From assembly GCF_900115845.1 (NCBI RefSeq), contig NZ_FOXX01000001.1, positions 310,001 through 374,000 of the forward strand: a stretch of 64,000 bases of DNA, written 5' to 3'. A program made the position numbers and the translations under genes. The notes under the pieces were generated by a model. It saw nothing but the letters and a program-made list of their open reading frames with translations, did not search any database and had not been told where the DNA came from. Source of the stretch: Priestia endophytica DSM 13796 (GTDB lineage Bacteria; Bacillota; Bacilli; Bacillales; Bacillaceae_H). Numbering within the stretch: the stretch's first letter is position 1; every line of letters begins with the position of its first letter. Below are positions 8,487-17,318 of the stretch, piece by piece.

Positions 8487-9452
8487 ATGCGAAAGATTCA
8501 TATCATCCATACTGGCGGAACTATTTCTATGGAAGAAGACCAAAGGGGAGCTGTTAAACCAGGGGATAAACATCCGCTTAGCGATCTTTCGGGTTTATTT
8601 GATATTGAAATTGATGTTCAAATTTCAGAAATTTTTCGTCTTCCGTCCCCGCATGTAACACTTGCACATATGCGCCAGCTTGCAAAAGGGATTGAAGAAG
8701 CAATCCACAATGGAGGTGCCGAAGGTGTTGTGGTTACACATGGAACTGATACACTTGAAGAAACGGCATATTTCCTTGATCTTGTTCTACAACAAAACGT
8801 TCCTATTGTACTAACTGGTGCAATGCGTTCAAACAATGAGCTTGGAGCAGATGGACCCCACAACCTTTTTTCAGCTGTCGAAGTTGCGCTTTGTAAAGAA
8901 GCTGGAGATAAAGGTGTTCTCGTAGTCATGAATGATGAGATTCATACTGCAGCTAACGTTACTAAAACACATACAAGTAATGTGGCCACATTTCAAAGTC
9001 CTCAGTACGGACCGATTGGAATTGTAACAAAGCGCGGAGTAAATTTCCATCATGCTCCAACATCTCATGACCATTTTCCAATTAAAGAAACGACGAAAAA
9101 TGTTATTCTCTTAAAAGCTTATGCAGGGATGGATGAACAGATTTTCCAAGCTCTCTCTTCTCTTAAAATAGATGGACTCGTTATTGAAGCCCTTGGTCAA
9201 GGAAACATGCCTCCTCAGACTGTACCACAGCTTCAAAAGTATATTGAAAAAGGCATTCCAATTGTTCTTGTTTCACGCTGTTTTAATGGCATTGCGCAAG
9301 ATGTGTATGGATATGAAGGCGGTGGAAGAATGCTAAAAGAACTTGGAATCATTTTTTCAAATGGGTTGAACGGTCAGAAAGCTCGTATCAAACTCGCCCT
9401 TGCATTAGAAACAACTTCAAATCACGACGTTCTTTCTCAATATTTTACTTAA
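8487..9452 (+). CDS. Asparaginase
   Basis: Hydrolyses L-asparagine to aspartate and ammonia. The two threonine motifs of the asparaginase family are present: HTGGTIS (8-14, nucleophile T12) and THGTDTLEETA (84-94, with T87-D88). At 321 residues with no signal peptide it should be cytosolic. ATAAGGAGGG gives a strong ribosome site. It is a single-gene unit on the plus strand between prsW and ypdA, ending in a terminator shared with ypdA. Type I versus type II specificity cannot be decided from motifs alone, so I give no gene symbol. Confidence 0.88.
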   Translation: MRKIHIIHTGGTISMEEDQRGAVKPGDKHPLSDLSGLFDIEIDVQISEIFRLPSPHVTLAHMRQLAKGIEEAIHNGGAEGVVVTHGTDTLEETAYFLDLVLQQNVPIVLTGAMRSNNELGADGPHNLFSAVEVALCKEAGDKGVLVVMNDEIHTAANVTKTHTSNVATFQSPQYGPIGIVTKRGVNFHHAPTSHDHFPIKETTKNVILLKAYAGMDEQIFQALSSLKIDGLVIEALGQGNMPPQTVPQLQKYIEKGIPIVLVSRCFNGIAQDVYGYEGGGRMLKELGIIFSNGLNGQKARIKLALALETTSNHDVLSQYFT

Positions 9453-9454
9453 TG

Positions 9455-9482
9455 AAAAAAGGCGACAATGCTCGCCTTTTTT
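9455..9482. terminator. Bidirectional terminator between asparaginase gene and ypdA
   Basis: An 11-bp stem (9455-9465 with 9472-9482, loop CAATGC) with A-run on the left and T-run on the right. The ypdA stop codon (9481-9483) lies at the edge of the stem. Confidence 0.85.
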
Positions 9483-10440
9483 ATGAAATAATATGTTTGG
9501 CAATAAGACCTCCATGAAAGCGTCCATTTTCAATAAAGATTTCATTTGCATTATTTCCTGCTGCAATGACACCGGCAATATAAATTCCTTCAACATTCGT
9601 TTCCATTGTTTCGCTGTTAAAATGCGGGCGACCTGTTTCTTCATCACGCTTAACACCCATCTTATTCAAGAAGGCATGATCTGGATGATATCCTGTCATA
9701 GCGAAAACAAAATCATTTTTAATCTTATGAACTTCTGTTCCTTTTACATATGTGAGATGCGATTCCGTGATTTCTTTCACATTTGCTCCAAACTCCATTT
9801 GAATGGTTTCGTTGCGAACAAGGGCTTCAAACTCTGGCAGCACCCAAGGCTTGATGCTTGGTGAATATTCAGTACCACGGTATAACACTGTCACTCGCGC
9901 TCCTGCTTTTACAAGTTCAAGCGATGCATCAATACTTGAATTTTTCCCTCCGATCACCACAACATCACAGTTGTAATAAGGATGTGCTTCTTTGAAATAG
10001 TGAAAAACCTTTGGAAGATCTTCGCCCTTTACGTTCATGTAGTTTGGATGATCATAGTAACCAGTTGCAATGATTACCTTCTCTGCTTCATACGTTTCCT
10101 TATCTGTGAAAACATGAAACATTGCATTTGATTGCTTTTCCACTTTAACGACCTTTTCGAACGCATTCACGCGAATTTGTTTACGTTCAACAACTTCACG
10201 ATAGTATGCAAGCGCCTGATTTCGCTTTGGCTTCCGATTTTCTGTAATAAAAGGAACATCACCTATCTCCAATTTTGCACTTGAACTAAAAAATGTTTGA
10301 TGTGTTGGATAATGGTAGATTGCGTTTACAATGTTCCCTTTTTCAATAACAAGGGCATCTATCCCTTCCGCTTGCAGAGCAAGCGAGGCAGATAGTCCAC
10401 AAGGGCCTCCTCCAACAATTATAACTCTTTCCTTCTTCAT
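9481..10440 (-). CDS. ypdA: YpdA, bacillithiol disulfide reductase
   Basis: A flavoprotein that reduces oxidised bacillithiol (BSSB) with NADPH. The 319-residue protein has the N-terminal FAD motif VGGGPCG (9-15) with the conserved Cys14 of the family, and a second Rossmann motif VVVIGGKNSSIDAS for NADPH at about 160-173. A C-terminal ATG motif (FAMTGYHPD) and an IYIAGV segment also fit the pyridine-nucleotide reductase fold. It is monocistronic, with gudB next upstream, as in B. subtilis. Confidence 0.9.
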   Translation of the reverse strand: MKKERVIIVGGGPCGLSASLALQAEGIDALVIEKGNIVNAIYHYPTHQTFFSSSAKLEIGDVPFITENRKPKRNQALAYYREVVERKQIRVNAFEKVVKVEKQSNAMFHVFTDKETYEAEKVIIATGYYDHPNYMNVKGEDLPKVFHYFKEAHPYYNCDVVVIGGKNSSIDASLELVKAGARVTVLYRGTEYSPSIKPWVLPEFEALVRNETIQMEFGANVKEITESHLTYVKGTEVHKIKNDFVFAMTGYHPDHAFLNKMGVKRDEETGRPHFNSETMETNVEGIYIAGVIAAGNNANEIFIENGRFHGGLIAKHIIS

Positions 10441-10528
10441 TGCCGCTCCTCCTTAGTCGTAAAAAAACTTCACTATTTATTAAACTGTATAAGAGCAATT
10501 AAAATTAAAGCTTTTTTCTTATAAATTA

Positions 10529-10562
10529 AAAAAATCTCCTAATCTATATTAGGAGATTTTTT
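10529..10562 (-). terminator. Terminator of gudB
   Basis: A 15-bp stem (10529-10543 with 10548-10562, loop CTAT), T-rich on the minus strand. Confidence 0.88.
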
Positions 10563-10584
10563 GGATGGATGCAAATATAGGGCT

Positions 10585-11865
10585 TTAAATCCACCCTCTA
10601 AAACGAGAGGCTTCGGCCATTTTTCTAACACCAACCATATATGCAGCTAAGCGCATATCAACTTTTCTCGTTTTCGATATATTGTAAATGTTATGAAATG
10701 ATTTGACCATTACTGTTTCCAGTTTTTGCTCTACTTCTTCTTCTGTCCAATAATAACCTTGATTATTTTGAACCCATTCAAAATAAGAAACAGTTACTCC
10801 GCCAGCGCTCGCTAGCACATCTGGCACAAGGAGAATGCCTCTTTCAGATAAAATTTTAGTCGCTTCAAGCGTTGTAGGTCCGTTTGCTGCTTCAACTACA
10901 ATGCTTGCTCGTATATCATTTGCATTTTCTTCTGTAATTTGATTTTCGATAGCTGCTGGGACAAGAATATCACAATCAAGTTCTAAAAGCTCTTTGTTTG
11001 TAATTGTACTATCAAAAAGCTTTGTTACAGTACCAAAACTATCTCGTCGATCTAGTAAATAATCGATATCAAGACCGTTTGGATCATGAAGAGCTCCGTA
11101 TGCATCGGAAATGCCAACTATTTTAGCTCCAGCATCATGCATAAATTTAGATAAAAAGCTACCCGCGTTTCCAAATCCTTGAACAACAACGCGTGCTCCT
11201 TCCAGTTCGATTCCTTTTGCTTTCGCTGCTTCACGAATACAAATTGTTACTCCTTTAGCTGTTGCTGTTTCACGACCATGTGAGCCTCCAAGCACAAGCG
11301 GTTTTCCTGTAATAAAACCAGGAGAATTAAATTCATCAATTCGGCTGTACTCATCCATCATCCATGCCATAATTTGCGAGTTTGTAAAAACATCTGGAGC
11401 TGGAATATCTTTCGTCGGTCCAACAATTTGGCTAATGGATCTTACATAGCCGCGACTTAAGCGCTCAAGCTCACCAAATGACATATTACGTGGGTCACAT
11501 ACAATACCGCCTTTTCCACCACCATAAGGAAGATCAACGATACCACATTTCAAACTCATCCAAATAGAAAGCGCTTTAACTTCTTTTTCTGTTACACCTG
11601 GGTGAAAACGAATTCCTCCCTTTGTTGGCCCAACAGCATCATTATGCTGTGCACGATAACCTGTAAAAACTTTCACAGAGCCATCATCCATACGTACAGG
11701 AATTTTCACTGTCATTAATCGTAAAGGCTCTTTCAAAAGCTCAAATACTTCTTCTGGATACCCTAACTTTTCTAAAGCACTATGTATAACAGTTTGAGTT
11801 GACTTTAATACATCGTTTTTGTCTCTATCATCATGTTCATTGGTTTGCATTTTATCGGCAACCAT
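10585..11865 (-). CDS. gudB: NAD-specific glutamate dehydrogenase
   Basis: A 426-residue catabolic glutamate dehydrogenase that deaminates glutamate to 2-oxoglutarate with NAD+. The catalytic lysine is K118 in DLPYGGGKGG, and the dinucleotide motif GFGNAG is at about 220. The codons for VKA (96-98) occur once: the 9-bp tandem duplication that inactivates gudB in laboratory B. subtilis 168 is absent, so this should be an active enzyme. The ATG has GGGAGGT seven bases upstream. The upstream region holds a good sigma-A promoter and a CcpA-site-like sequence. Confidence 0.93.
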   Translation of the reverse strand: MVADKMQTNEHDDRDKNDVLKSTQTVIHSALEKLGYPEEVFELLKEPLRLMTVKIPVRMDDGSVKVFTGYRAQHNDAVGPTKGGIRFHPGVTEKEVKALSIWMSLKCGIVDLPYGGGKGGIVCDPRNMSFGELERLSRGYVRSISQIVGPTKDIPAPDVFTNSQIMAWMMDEYSRIDEFNSPGFITGKPLVLGGSHGRETATAKGVTICIREAAKAKGIELEGARVVVQGFGNAGSFLSKFMHDAGAKIVGISDAYGALHDPNGLDIDYLLDRRDSFGTVTKLFDSTITNKELLELDCDILVPAAIENQITEENANDIRASIVVEAANGPTTLEATKILSERGILLVPDVLASAGGVTVSYFEWVQNNQGYYWTEEEVEQKLETVMVKSFHNIYNISKTRKVDMRLAAYMVGVRKMAEASRFRGWI

Positions 11866-11917
11866 TTAGAGAACCTCCCACAGTCAAATATAGTAAATGG
11901 TGCTTCTTTCATGACAT

Positions 11918-11946
11918 AGTATACACCTTTCATATGCTGATGCAAA
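11918..11946 (-). promoter_or_regulatory. Sigma-A promoter of gudB
   Basis: Minus strand TTTGCA (11941-11946), 17-base spacer, TATACT (11918-11923), about 45 bases before the gudB ribosome site. Confidence 0.65.
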
Positions 11947-11986
11947 GAGAAAAACGCAAATTTTCACATTTAAAAACTGACTTTAT

Positions 11987-12000
11987 TGAAAGCGATTAAA
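11987..12000. promoter_or_regulatory. cre-like CcpA site upstream of gudB
   Basis: TGAAAGCGATTAAA matches the catabolite-responsive element consensus at all but one fixed position. It lies about 45 bases upstream of the -35 of gudB. CcpA control is an inference. Confidence 0.4.
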
Positions 12001-12022
12001 TCTTCTCTAGAAATTTAAAAAA

Positions 12023-12064
12023 AGAGCGACTATATGACGAACGTTCGTCATATAAAATCGCTCT
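12023..12064 (-). terminator. Terminator of mecB with 24-bp perfect palindrome
   Basis: A 24-bp perfect palindrome (12031-12054, centre AACGTT) is nested in an outer 7-bp stem (12023-12029 with 12058-12064). On the minus strand it ends in a run of seven T, just after mecB. Confidence 0.85.
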
Positions 12065-12069
12065 TCTTT

Positions 12070-12669
12070 TCATGATGAAAATTTTTCAGCTATAAACGAT
12101 AGCGCATTCTTTTCAAGGAGCATTTTCCCATATTCATGAATGCGATATTTTGTCAGCGTTGACGGATATCCATACTCAGCCAAAAGCGCTACAAGAGTTT
12201 CTGTATCCAAATCTTCTTCATTCTCTGTATCCACTAATAGATAAAAGTGTTTGCCATAAGAATAAAGCGTACCACTTTTCACATCTAAAGGGGAGAGTCG
12301 ATTTGCAAGCTGGATAACGTCTTCAAAGGATGAAAATTCAAAGAAAATGTCCTGATTTTCATCAAGCGTTACCTGCATTTGAATATAGTCGTCCATGAAG
12401 TCATCATCTTCTTGGTCTGAGAGGTCTTCAGAACTTGTTGTTAAAATAACGACCATGCCCTGCGCTTGAAGAGCAAATACTTCAACAGCAAGCGACTGTG
12501 TTGGTTGAAAACCTAACTCTTCACTCGCCTGGTCAACCATATCTCTAAAAAGCTGCTGGACTTTTAACGAGTTGTTCCACATATCCTCTTTTGATAATCC
12601 GCGTTCTGTTAAATCATCAAACGTCAAGAAAATTTTTATCTTGTTATAATTCAGGCGCTCTAATCTCAT
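12070..12669 (-). CDS. mecB: MecA-type adaptor protein (MecB/YpbH)
   Basis: Adaptor that delivers substrates to the ClpC ATPase for degradation or refolding. The 199-residue protein starts MRLERLNYNKIKIFLTFDDL, nearly the same as YpbH of B. subtilis, with a Q/E/D-rich acidic middle (about 120-145) and a C-terminal domain that binds ClpC. Two ATG codons are adjacent. I chose the second (12667-12669), which lies six bases after GGAGGG; the first is too close. It is monocistronic. Confidence 0.9.
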   Translation of the reverse strand: MRLERLNYNKIKIFLTFDDLTERGLSKEDMWNNSLKVQQLFRDMVDQASEELGFQPTQSLAVEVFALQAQGMVVILTTSSEDLSDQEDDDFMDDYIQMQVTLDENQDIFFEFSSFEDVIQLANRLSPLDVKSGTLYSYGKHFYLLVDTENEEDLDTETLVALLAEYGYPSTLTKYRIHEYGKMLLEKNALSFIAEKFSS

Positions 12670-12790
12670 CATACACCCTCCCCATTCGCCGAAACAACGA
12701 CATTAACAGTTTAATATATGCACTTGTTGAAAAAGAGTTCATTCGTGCTGTTACAATAGAGTTTACATGTTTATAAGAAAGAAGACAACC

Positions 12791-13696
12791 TTATTGCATT
12801 TGAATCTCTGTTAATTTTATGTTAATCCAATGTTCCCATTCTTGTTTTGAATCACCAACAATAAAAGAAAGGATGCTTTCGTCTTCCACATTTGAAAAAG
12901 CAGTTCCCCCAAGGCCGATTGAAAGTGAAGGAAATTCCCGCTTCACTTCTTTTACAAGAGCTATTGTTTCTTCCTGGTTTTCTTTCATTGTGCATGACAT
13001 AAACAATAAGGAAGGCTGAACTTCTCCAACAACTATTTTCACATCTTGATTATCGACGCTGCTCCCTAAATAAATAACTTCAAAACCTTTCATTTTTAGA
13101 AAGAGCGTAAAAATGAGTAATCCAACTTCGTGACGCTCATTTGGTCCACATACAGCAATTGCTTTTGGCATAATTGGTGGAGATGGAAAAGAATAAAGAA
13201 TAATGCCAATTCTTGTTTTAATAAGCTGTGATGCATAGTGCTCATGGGCGCTTGTAATTTTCCCTTTCTCCCACAAATCTCCAATGGATATTAATAGAGA
13301 CCCTAAAATATCAATAACTACCTTCTCAATTGAATAAAGACTAAAAGCTTGATCCATAAGCTGCTGAGCTCTTGTTTCTTGAAAAGATAAGAGAGCCCTC
13401 AAAAGATCTTCTTTGATTTTTGAGGTTGTTGTTGCTGTATCTTCTTCCTCTATTGAAAAAACAGCCTCTTTTTCAAGTAGCGAAACGGCTTGACTAATTG
13501 TAAAACCACTATTTACTTTGTCTGTTAACCATTTTATCGTTTTTAGGTCTCGATCCGTATACAACCGATGACCTGAATCATTACGGACAGGATCTACTAT
13601 ATTGTATCGTCTCTCCCATGCACGCAATGTTCCAGGCTGAACACCTACAAGCTGTGAAATTGCTTTTATATTATATTTTCCTTCTCTTGAAGCCAT
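12791..13696 (-). CDS. MerR-family regulator with cobalamin-binding domain (LitR/CarH type)
   Basis: A 301-residue regulator. Residues 8-75 are a MerR winged helix-turn-helix (IKAISQLVGVQPGTLRAWERRY). Residues about 95-175 are a helical B12 cap domain with W142 followed nine residues later by E152-H153, the Wx9EH signature that contacts adenosylcobalamin in CarH. Residues 180-300 are a Rossmann-like B12-binding domain with E187-x-H189-x-x-G192, whose His is the expected lower cobalt ligand. Together these mark a light-sensing AdoCbl repressor of the CarH/LitR class, known in Bacillus megaterium. The start is the ATG at 13694-13696 with TTGGAGGT; a longer in-frame version begins at 13717 without a ribosome site. 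It has no equivalent at this locus in B. subtilis. Targets other than its own promoter are unknown. Confidence 0.8.
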   Translation of the reverse strand: MASREGKYNIKAISQLVGVQPGTLRAWERRYNIVDPVRNDSGHRLYTDRDLKTIKWLTDKVNSGFTISQAVSLLEKEAVFSIEEEDTATTTSKIKEDLLRALLSFQETRAQQLMDQAFSLYSIEKVVIDILGSLLISIGDLWEKGKITSAHEHYASQLIKTRIGIILYSFPSPPIMPKAIAVCGPNERHEVGLLIFTLFLKMKGFEVIYLGSSVDNQDVKIVVGEVQPSLLFMSCTMKENQEETIALVKEVKREFPSLSIGLGGTAFSNVEDESILSFIVGDSKQEWEHWINIKLTEIQMQ

Positions 13697-13736
13697 TGCA
13701 AACCTCCAAGTAAACATCGTTTCTTTATCTAGTTGA

Positions 13737-13785
13737 ATTATACGTTACCATTATTTTTGTGTAAACGTTGTATACATTTTGTATC
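13737..13785 (-). promoter_or_regulatory. Sigma-A promoter with TnTACA-type repeats upstream of the LitR-like gene
   Basis: Minus strand TTTACA (13760-13765), 17-base spacer, TATAAT (13737-13742). Copies of a similar hexamer lie at and upstream of the -35: GATACA (13780-13785), TATACA (13769-13774) and TTTACA, spaced 11 and 9 bases. CarH-type repressors bind tandem repeats of about 11 bp over the -35, so this is a candidate autoregulatory operator. Confidence 0.55.
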
Positions 13786-13786
13786 A

Positions 13787-14539
13787 TTAGCTTGTAATTG
13801 TAATATGATGTGTCTGAGGCTTCGCGCCAAGTCTTAGAGGTACCTTCGTTGTACCATATCCATTACTTATTAAAATAGTCGTTCCATTTCTTGTATAAAC
13901 TCCCCCATGCTCGTAAGGTCCCCATCCAAAAAAGCGAATTTGTCCTCCGTGTGTATGACCGCTTAAAATGAGGGAAATATTCATCTCCTCCTTTATACTT
14001 CTCATAATGAAAGGATTATGGCTCAAAAGTAAGCGAAAAGGAGCTTTTGCACCTTGAACAGCTTTTTCTAAATCTGCCTTTCGTTTTGAAACATCCTCAA
14101 CGCCAATGAAATCAATCGAATGCTCTTTCAACAGATACGACTTTGATTCATTACGAAGGACAGTTACACCATTTTCTTCAAGCAACTCTGAAAGCTCATC
14201 TTCTCCTGCTTCATAGTCATTATTTCCCCATACAAAATAAACAGGTGCTAAGCTTTTTAGTTTTTTCACATTTTCTGCTACCTGAAGAAAAGGCACTTCC
14301 TCTTCCGTTAAGTCTCCCCCTATAATGACCGCGTCAACCTCATCTTTCATTTTCTCAATGAGTTTGTCATCTATTTTCCTTTTATGAACATCAGAAATAA
14401 AAAAAAGACGCAGTTTTTCACGAGCGGGAAACTGCGGGAAACGGAACGTATGATATACAATTCGGTTTTCAAATGCACTTTTCCACATGTATCCTAATAA
14501 AGCAACTGGAAACAACACAATGGAAAATATAAACTTCAC
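13787..14539 (-). CDS. ypbG: Membrane-anchored metallophosphoesterase (YpbG)
   Basis: A 250-residue calcineurin-like phosphoesterase with an N-terminal membrane anchor (about 2-18). Metal-binding motifs appear in order: ISDVHK (D-x-H), GGDLTEE, WGNND (GN[HD]), LSHNPF and SGHTHGGQ. The catalytic part should face outside or lie at the membrane surface. The start is a GTG (14537-14539) with AGGAGG seven bases upstream. Substrate is unknown; YpbG/YkuE-like proteins are the closest family. Confidence 0.88.
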   Translation of the reverse strand: MKFIFSIVLFPVALLGYMWKSAFENRIVYHTFRFPQFPAREKLRLFFISDVHKRKIDDKLIEKMKDEVDAVIIGGDLTEEEVPFLQVAENVKKLKSLAPVYFVWGNNDYEAGEDELSELLEENGVTVLRNESKSYLLKEHSIDFIGVEDVSKRKADLEKAVQGAKAPFRLLLSHNPFIMRSIKEEMNISLILSGHTHGGQIRFFGWGPYEHGGVYTRNGTTILISNGYGTTKVPLRLGAKPQTHHITITS

Positions 14540-14630
14540 GATATCTCCTCCTCTACTTCTCCTGCTTTTTCTTGGTGTACAACATCTGCGCTCCCTTAAC
14601 AGTCACAAATGTTAGAGAAGAATTTTTGAA

Positions 14631-14658
14631 AATGTATTTTTTTATAAAAAGTATTCAA
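14631..14658 (-). promoter_or_regulatory. Possible sigma-A promoter of ypbG
   Basis: Minus strand TTGAAT (14653-14658), 16-base spacer, TACATT (14631-14636). It lies in an A+T-rich stretch, so chance matches are likely. Confidence 0.35.
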
Positions 14659-14702
14659 AACTTATACTATGAAAAAAAACGGAATATGGGTCTGTCCTAT
14701 TG

Positions 14703-15161
14703 CTACTTATGCTCGTGATATAAATTCACATCAAACTTTTTCATCATCATTGCAAAGACGGCTTGTCTCGCTTCCCATCTAGTTGGCTGAGGCCAGTATT
14801 CCCCTGCTTTCTGAATAATTTCACATCGAAGCTCGTGAAACTCTTTTTCTGCCTTCTCACATTTTTCATGAACATATTTTAAATAGAAAAAAAGGCTTCC
14901 CATCATAAGAATAAACATAAAATAAATGGACCGTTCAAGCATATGAGTAAGAACGGATTGAAACGTTAACTGTTCTAAAGTTTGAAGAGAAAACCACGTG
15001 TACCCCATTATTCCAACCGCCAAAAGAAGCAATAGCCCCTGTAGCTTTTTTTCTTTTTTTGTTAACGTATCAAACTTTCTTTTCCGTTTCACGACGCTTT
15101 GTAATACAAACTTTGTCGCTTCATCTGTATGATGATCAAGCGCTTGAATTTCTTTCTCCAT
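14703..15161 (-). CDS. ypbF: YpbF family membrane protein (DUF2663)
   Basis: A 152-residue protein with two membrane helices (about 44-62 and 76-95) flanked by charged, coiled-coil-like ends. The start is the ATG at 15159-15161, with AGGAGG seven bases upstream; a GTG two codons earlier is less likely. It matches the DUF2663 (YpbF) family. Function is unknown. In B. subtilis the LysM gene ypbE follows ypbF, but it is absent here. Confidence 0.8.
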   Translation of the reverse strand: MEKEIQALDHHTDEATKFVLQSVVKRKRKFDTLTKKEKKLQGLLLLLAVGIMGYTWFSLQTLEQLTFQSVLTHMLERSIYFMFILMMGSLFFYLKYVHEKCEKAEKEFHELRCEIIQKAGEYWPQPTRWEARQAVFAMMMKKFDVNLYHEHK

Positions 15162-15229
15162 GCCCACTCCTCCTACATTCCGCTTTCTTAATATAGGTAT
15201 GTGGTTGTCCTAGTCATTATTATGTTTTT

Positions 15230-15799
15230 TTATGCGTGTTCTTCTTTTTCAATATAGCGAATATATAAAGCAAGTACAAAATCAATTACAAAATGAGCCG
15301 TCATTGTCACAAGTAAGTTATCCGTCCACCAAAAAAGCAAGCCAATCATAAAACTCATTAAAACAACCGAAATAAACAGTACTGGTTTTGTTAAATAACG
15401 AACATGAATAAGCGCAAAAATAATACTTGCTCCAACAAGACCTATATGCGCTTGTACAACTCCTCGAAAAAGCAGCTCCTCTACAAAGGAAATAAGAAGA
15501 CAAAGAAAGACAATATGCCAAAAGGAACGAGAGCGAAAAATTTGGCGATTGATTCCTCCATCATCATAAAGATGACTTGGCAGCTTTATTGTCAGTAAAA
15601 GATCAACTGCCACGACAACAAGGGCTGGAAGCATGCCAAATAAAAAAAGCTCTCGAAAGTCAAGCTGAAAATACTCCCCTAATTCTGCTGGTTGATCATG
15701 CAGAAAGAATAAGAGCCCAACTGTGAGAAGAAAGAGTAGCCCCTGTGTGCCATATAAACTCCAAACCAGCTCTCTATCACTATACTTAGAAGTATTCAT
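15230..15799 (-). CDS. ypbD: CPBP-family intramembrane protease (YpbD)
   Basis: A 189-residue integral membrane protein of the CPBP (Abi/CAAX protease-like) family. The signature EExxxR is visible as VEELLFRG, followed by the FALIHVRYL motif with a conserved His and a third motif near AHFVIDF. About six hydrophobic segments are present. Substrate is unknown; some relatives process prenylated or bacteriocin-related peptides. Its start overlaps the end of the helicase gene by 14 bases, so it is in the same transcript. Confidence 0.88.
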   Translation of the reverse strand: MNTSKYSDRELVWSLYGTQGLLFLLTVGLLFFLHDQPAELGEYFQLDFRELFLFGMLPALVVVAVDLLLTIKLPSHLYDDGGINRQIFRSRSFWHIVFLCLLISFVEELLFRGVVQAHIGLVGASIIFALIHVRYLTKPVLFISVVLMSFMIGLLFWWTDNLLVTMTAHFVIDFVLALYIRYIEKEEHA

Positions 15800-17318
15800 A
15801 TTTTTCCTCTTTCTGTCCTAACAGATGTGATAAATGATTTATCCAACTATACGTTTTTTTCTCATCATTCACAGATCCTTGTTCTTCATATGCTTCTTCA
15901 TCAATCCCGCAAATGTCACAACATAATGGTGGAGTAGGCTCGTTATCGTTCTGAAAATAACTAAGGATAATGGAACGGCGACATGATTTTGAAAGTAGAA
16001 ACTTCTTCATCTCTTTGAAACGAGCTTCTTTATCATGAAGCCTGCTTTCAACAGCTTTCTGGATATTATTAACCATTTCTTCTTTATGGTTCGTCTTCTC
16101 TAGTTTGTCATTTTTAATCATACCATTTTGCTGCAAGTGAAAACGAATAAAGCGCCAGTGAACTTCATTAATGCCATATGTCTCGATAATATCTCGATCA
16201 AGTAGCGAAACATTCGTTCCATCTTGGTACTTTTCTAATATAGATAAAACAGCATAGCATAACGAACGGTCAGGAAGTTCGCTACTCATAAGATGAAAAG
16301 CGAGCTCATCATCGCGTTCATCGTAAAGAACAACGGAAAAACTTTCTTTTCCGTCTCTCCCTGCTCTTCCCATTTCTTGAACGTAGCTTTCAAGCTGTGT
16401 TGGGGGATGGAAGTGGAGCACAAACCGAACATTTTTCTTGTTTACTCCCATACCAAATGCACTTGTGCAGCAAATCACATCAAGCTGATCATGAAGAAAC
16501 TGCTGTTGAATCAAAATGCGCTCATTATATGGCATCCCCCCATGATAAAAAGCAACATTACTTACTCCATTCTCAAGCAAATATTCTGTTAAGTTTTCCG
16601 TCCAATTTCGGCTTGAGCAATAAATAAGGCAAGGTTTTTTCATTTTTTGCACATAGCGCAGTACATGCTCTTTTTTTTCTTCTATACTTTCAACTCGTTC
16701 AACTTTCATTCCAATATTAGGACGATTCACAGAATAAATAAGCTTTGTTACATCTTCTAAGTGTAAATGTGCTATAACATCCTCAATGACCGCTTCTGTC
16801 GCAGTTGCTGTTAATGCTAAACAAGTTGGACGCTCAAGTTTTTCCCACACTGATCCAAGCATTGAATATTCTAGCCTAAAATCGTGCCCCCATTGTGAAA
16901 TACAATGTGCTTCATCAACAACAAAAAGAGCGATGCCAATTCGTTTCAAAGCATCCATCGTTCGGGGATTTTGTAATGCTTCTGGAGAAGCATAAATAAA
17001 CTTATACTTTGAAAGCTCGTTCACTGCTTTTTTCCACTCTTTTTCCTGCAAAAAGCTATTCAAAGCAATCACACGCTTTTCTCCATTCATTTTAAGCTGC
17101 TGAACTTGGTCTTCCATCAGAGAAAGAAGCGGAGACACAATGAGAATCGGTTTGTTTATAATATAACCTGTGAGCTGATAACATAACGATTTCCCTGTTC
17201 CTGTTGGCAAAACAGCTATCGTATGCTTTCCCTCTAGAAGAGAACTTATCACTTCTTTTTGTCCAGACTTAAATGTTTGGTAACCAAACTTCTTAAAAAG
17301 AATATCTTCTAACTCCAT
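15786..17318 (-). CDS. recQ: RecQ-family ATP-dependent DNA helicase
   Basis: A 510-residue 3'-to-5' DNA helicase for repair and recombination (the short RecS/YpbC type). Walker A LPTGTGKSLCYQ spans 37-48, DEAH is at 135-138 followed by CISQWGHDFR (aromatic-rich loop), then TATAT, and motif VI QEMGRAGRDG. A RecQ zinc module follows, with Cys residues in SCRRSII and CCDIC near residue 470. The C-terminal HRDC domain of long RecQ is missing, which is normal for this subfamily. The upstream ypbB overlaps by 10 bases. Confidence 0.9.
   Translation of the reverse strand: MELEDILFKKFGYQTFKSGQKEVISSLLEGKHTIAVLPTGTGKSLCYQLTGYIINKPILIVSPLLSLMEDQVQQLKMNGEKRVIALNSFLQEKEWKKAVNELSKYKFIYASPEALQNPRTMDALKRIGIALFVVDEAHCISQWGHDFRLEYSMLGSVWEKLERPTCLALTATATEAVIEDVIAHLHLEDVTKLIYSVNRPNIGMKVERVESIEEKKEHVLRYVQKMKKPCLIYCSSRNWTENLTEYLLENGVSNVAFYHGGMPYNERILIQQQFLHDQLDVICCTSAFGMGVNKKNVRFVLHFHPPTQLESYVQEMGRAGRDGKESFSVVLYDERDDELAFHLMSSELPDRSLCYAVLSILEKYQDGTNVSLLDRDIIETYGINEVHWRFIRFHLQQNGMIKNDKLEKTNHKEEMVNNIQKAVESRLHDKEARFKEMKKFLLSKSCRRSIILSYFQNDNEPTPPLCCDICGIDEEAYEEQGSVNDEKKTYSWINHLSHLLGQKEEKYEYF

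Noticed and set aside
12036-12049. GACGAACGTTCGTC resembles a LexA (SOS) box
   Set aside because: The B. subtilis LexA site needs a four-base gap between CGAAC and GTTCG; here the halves touch. It is the core of the mecB terminator.
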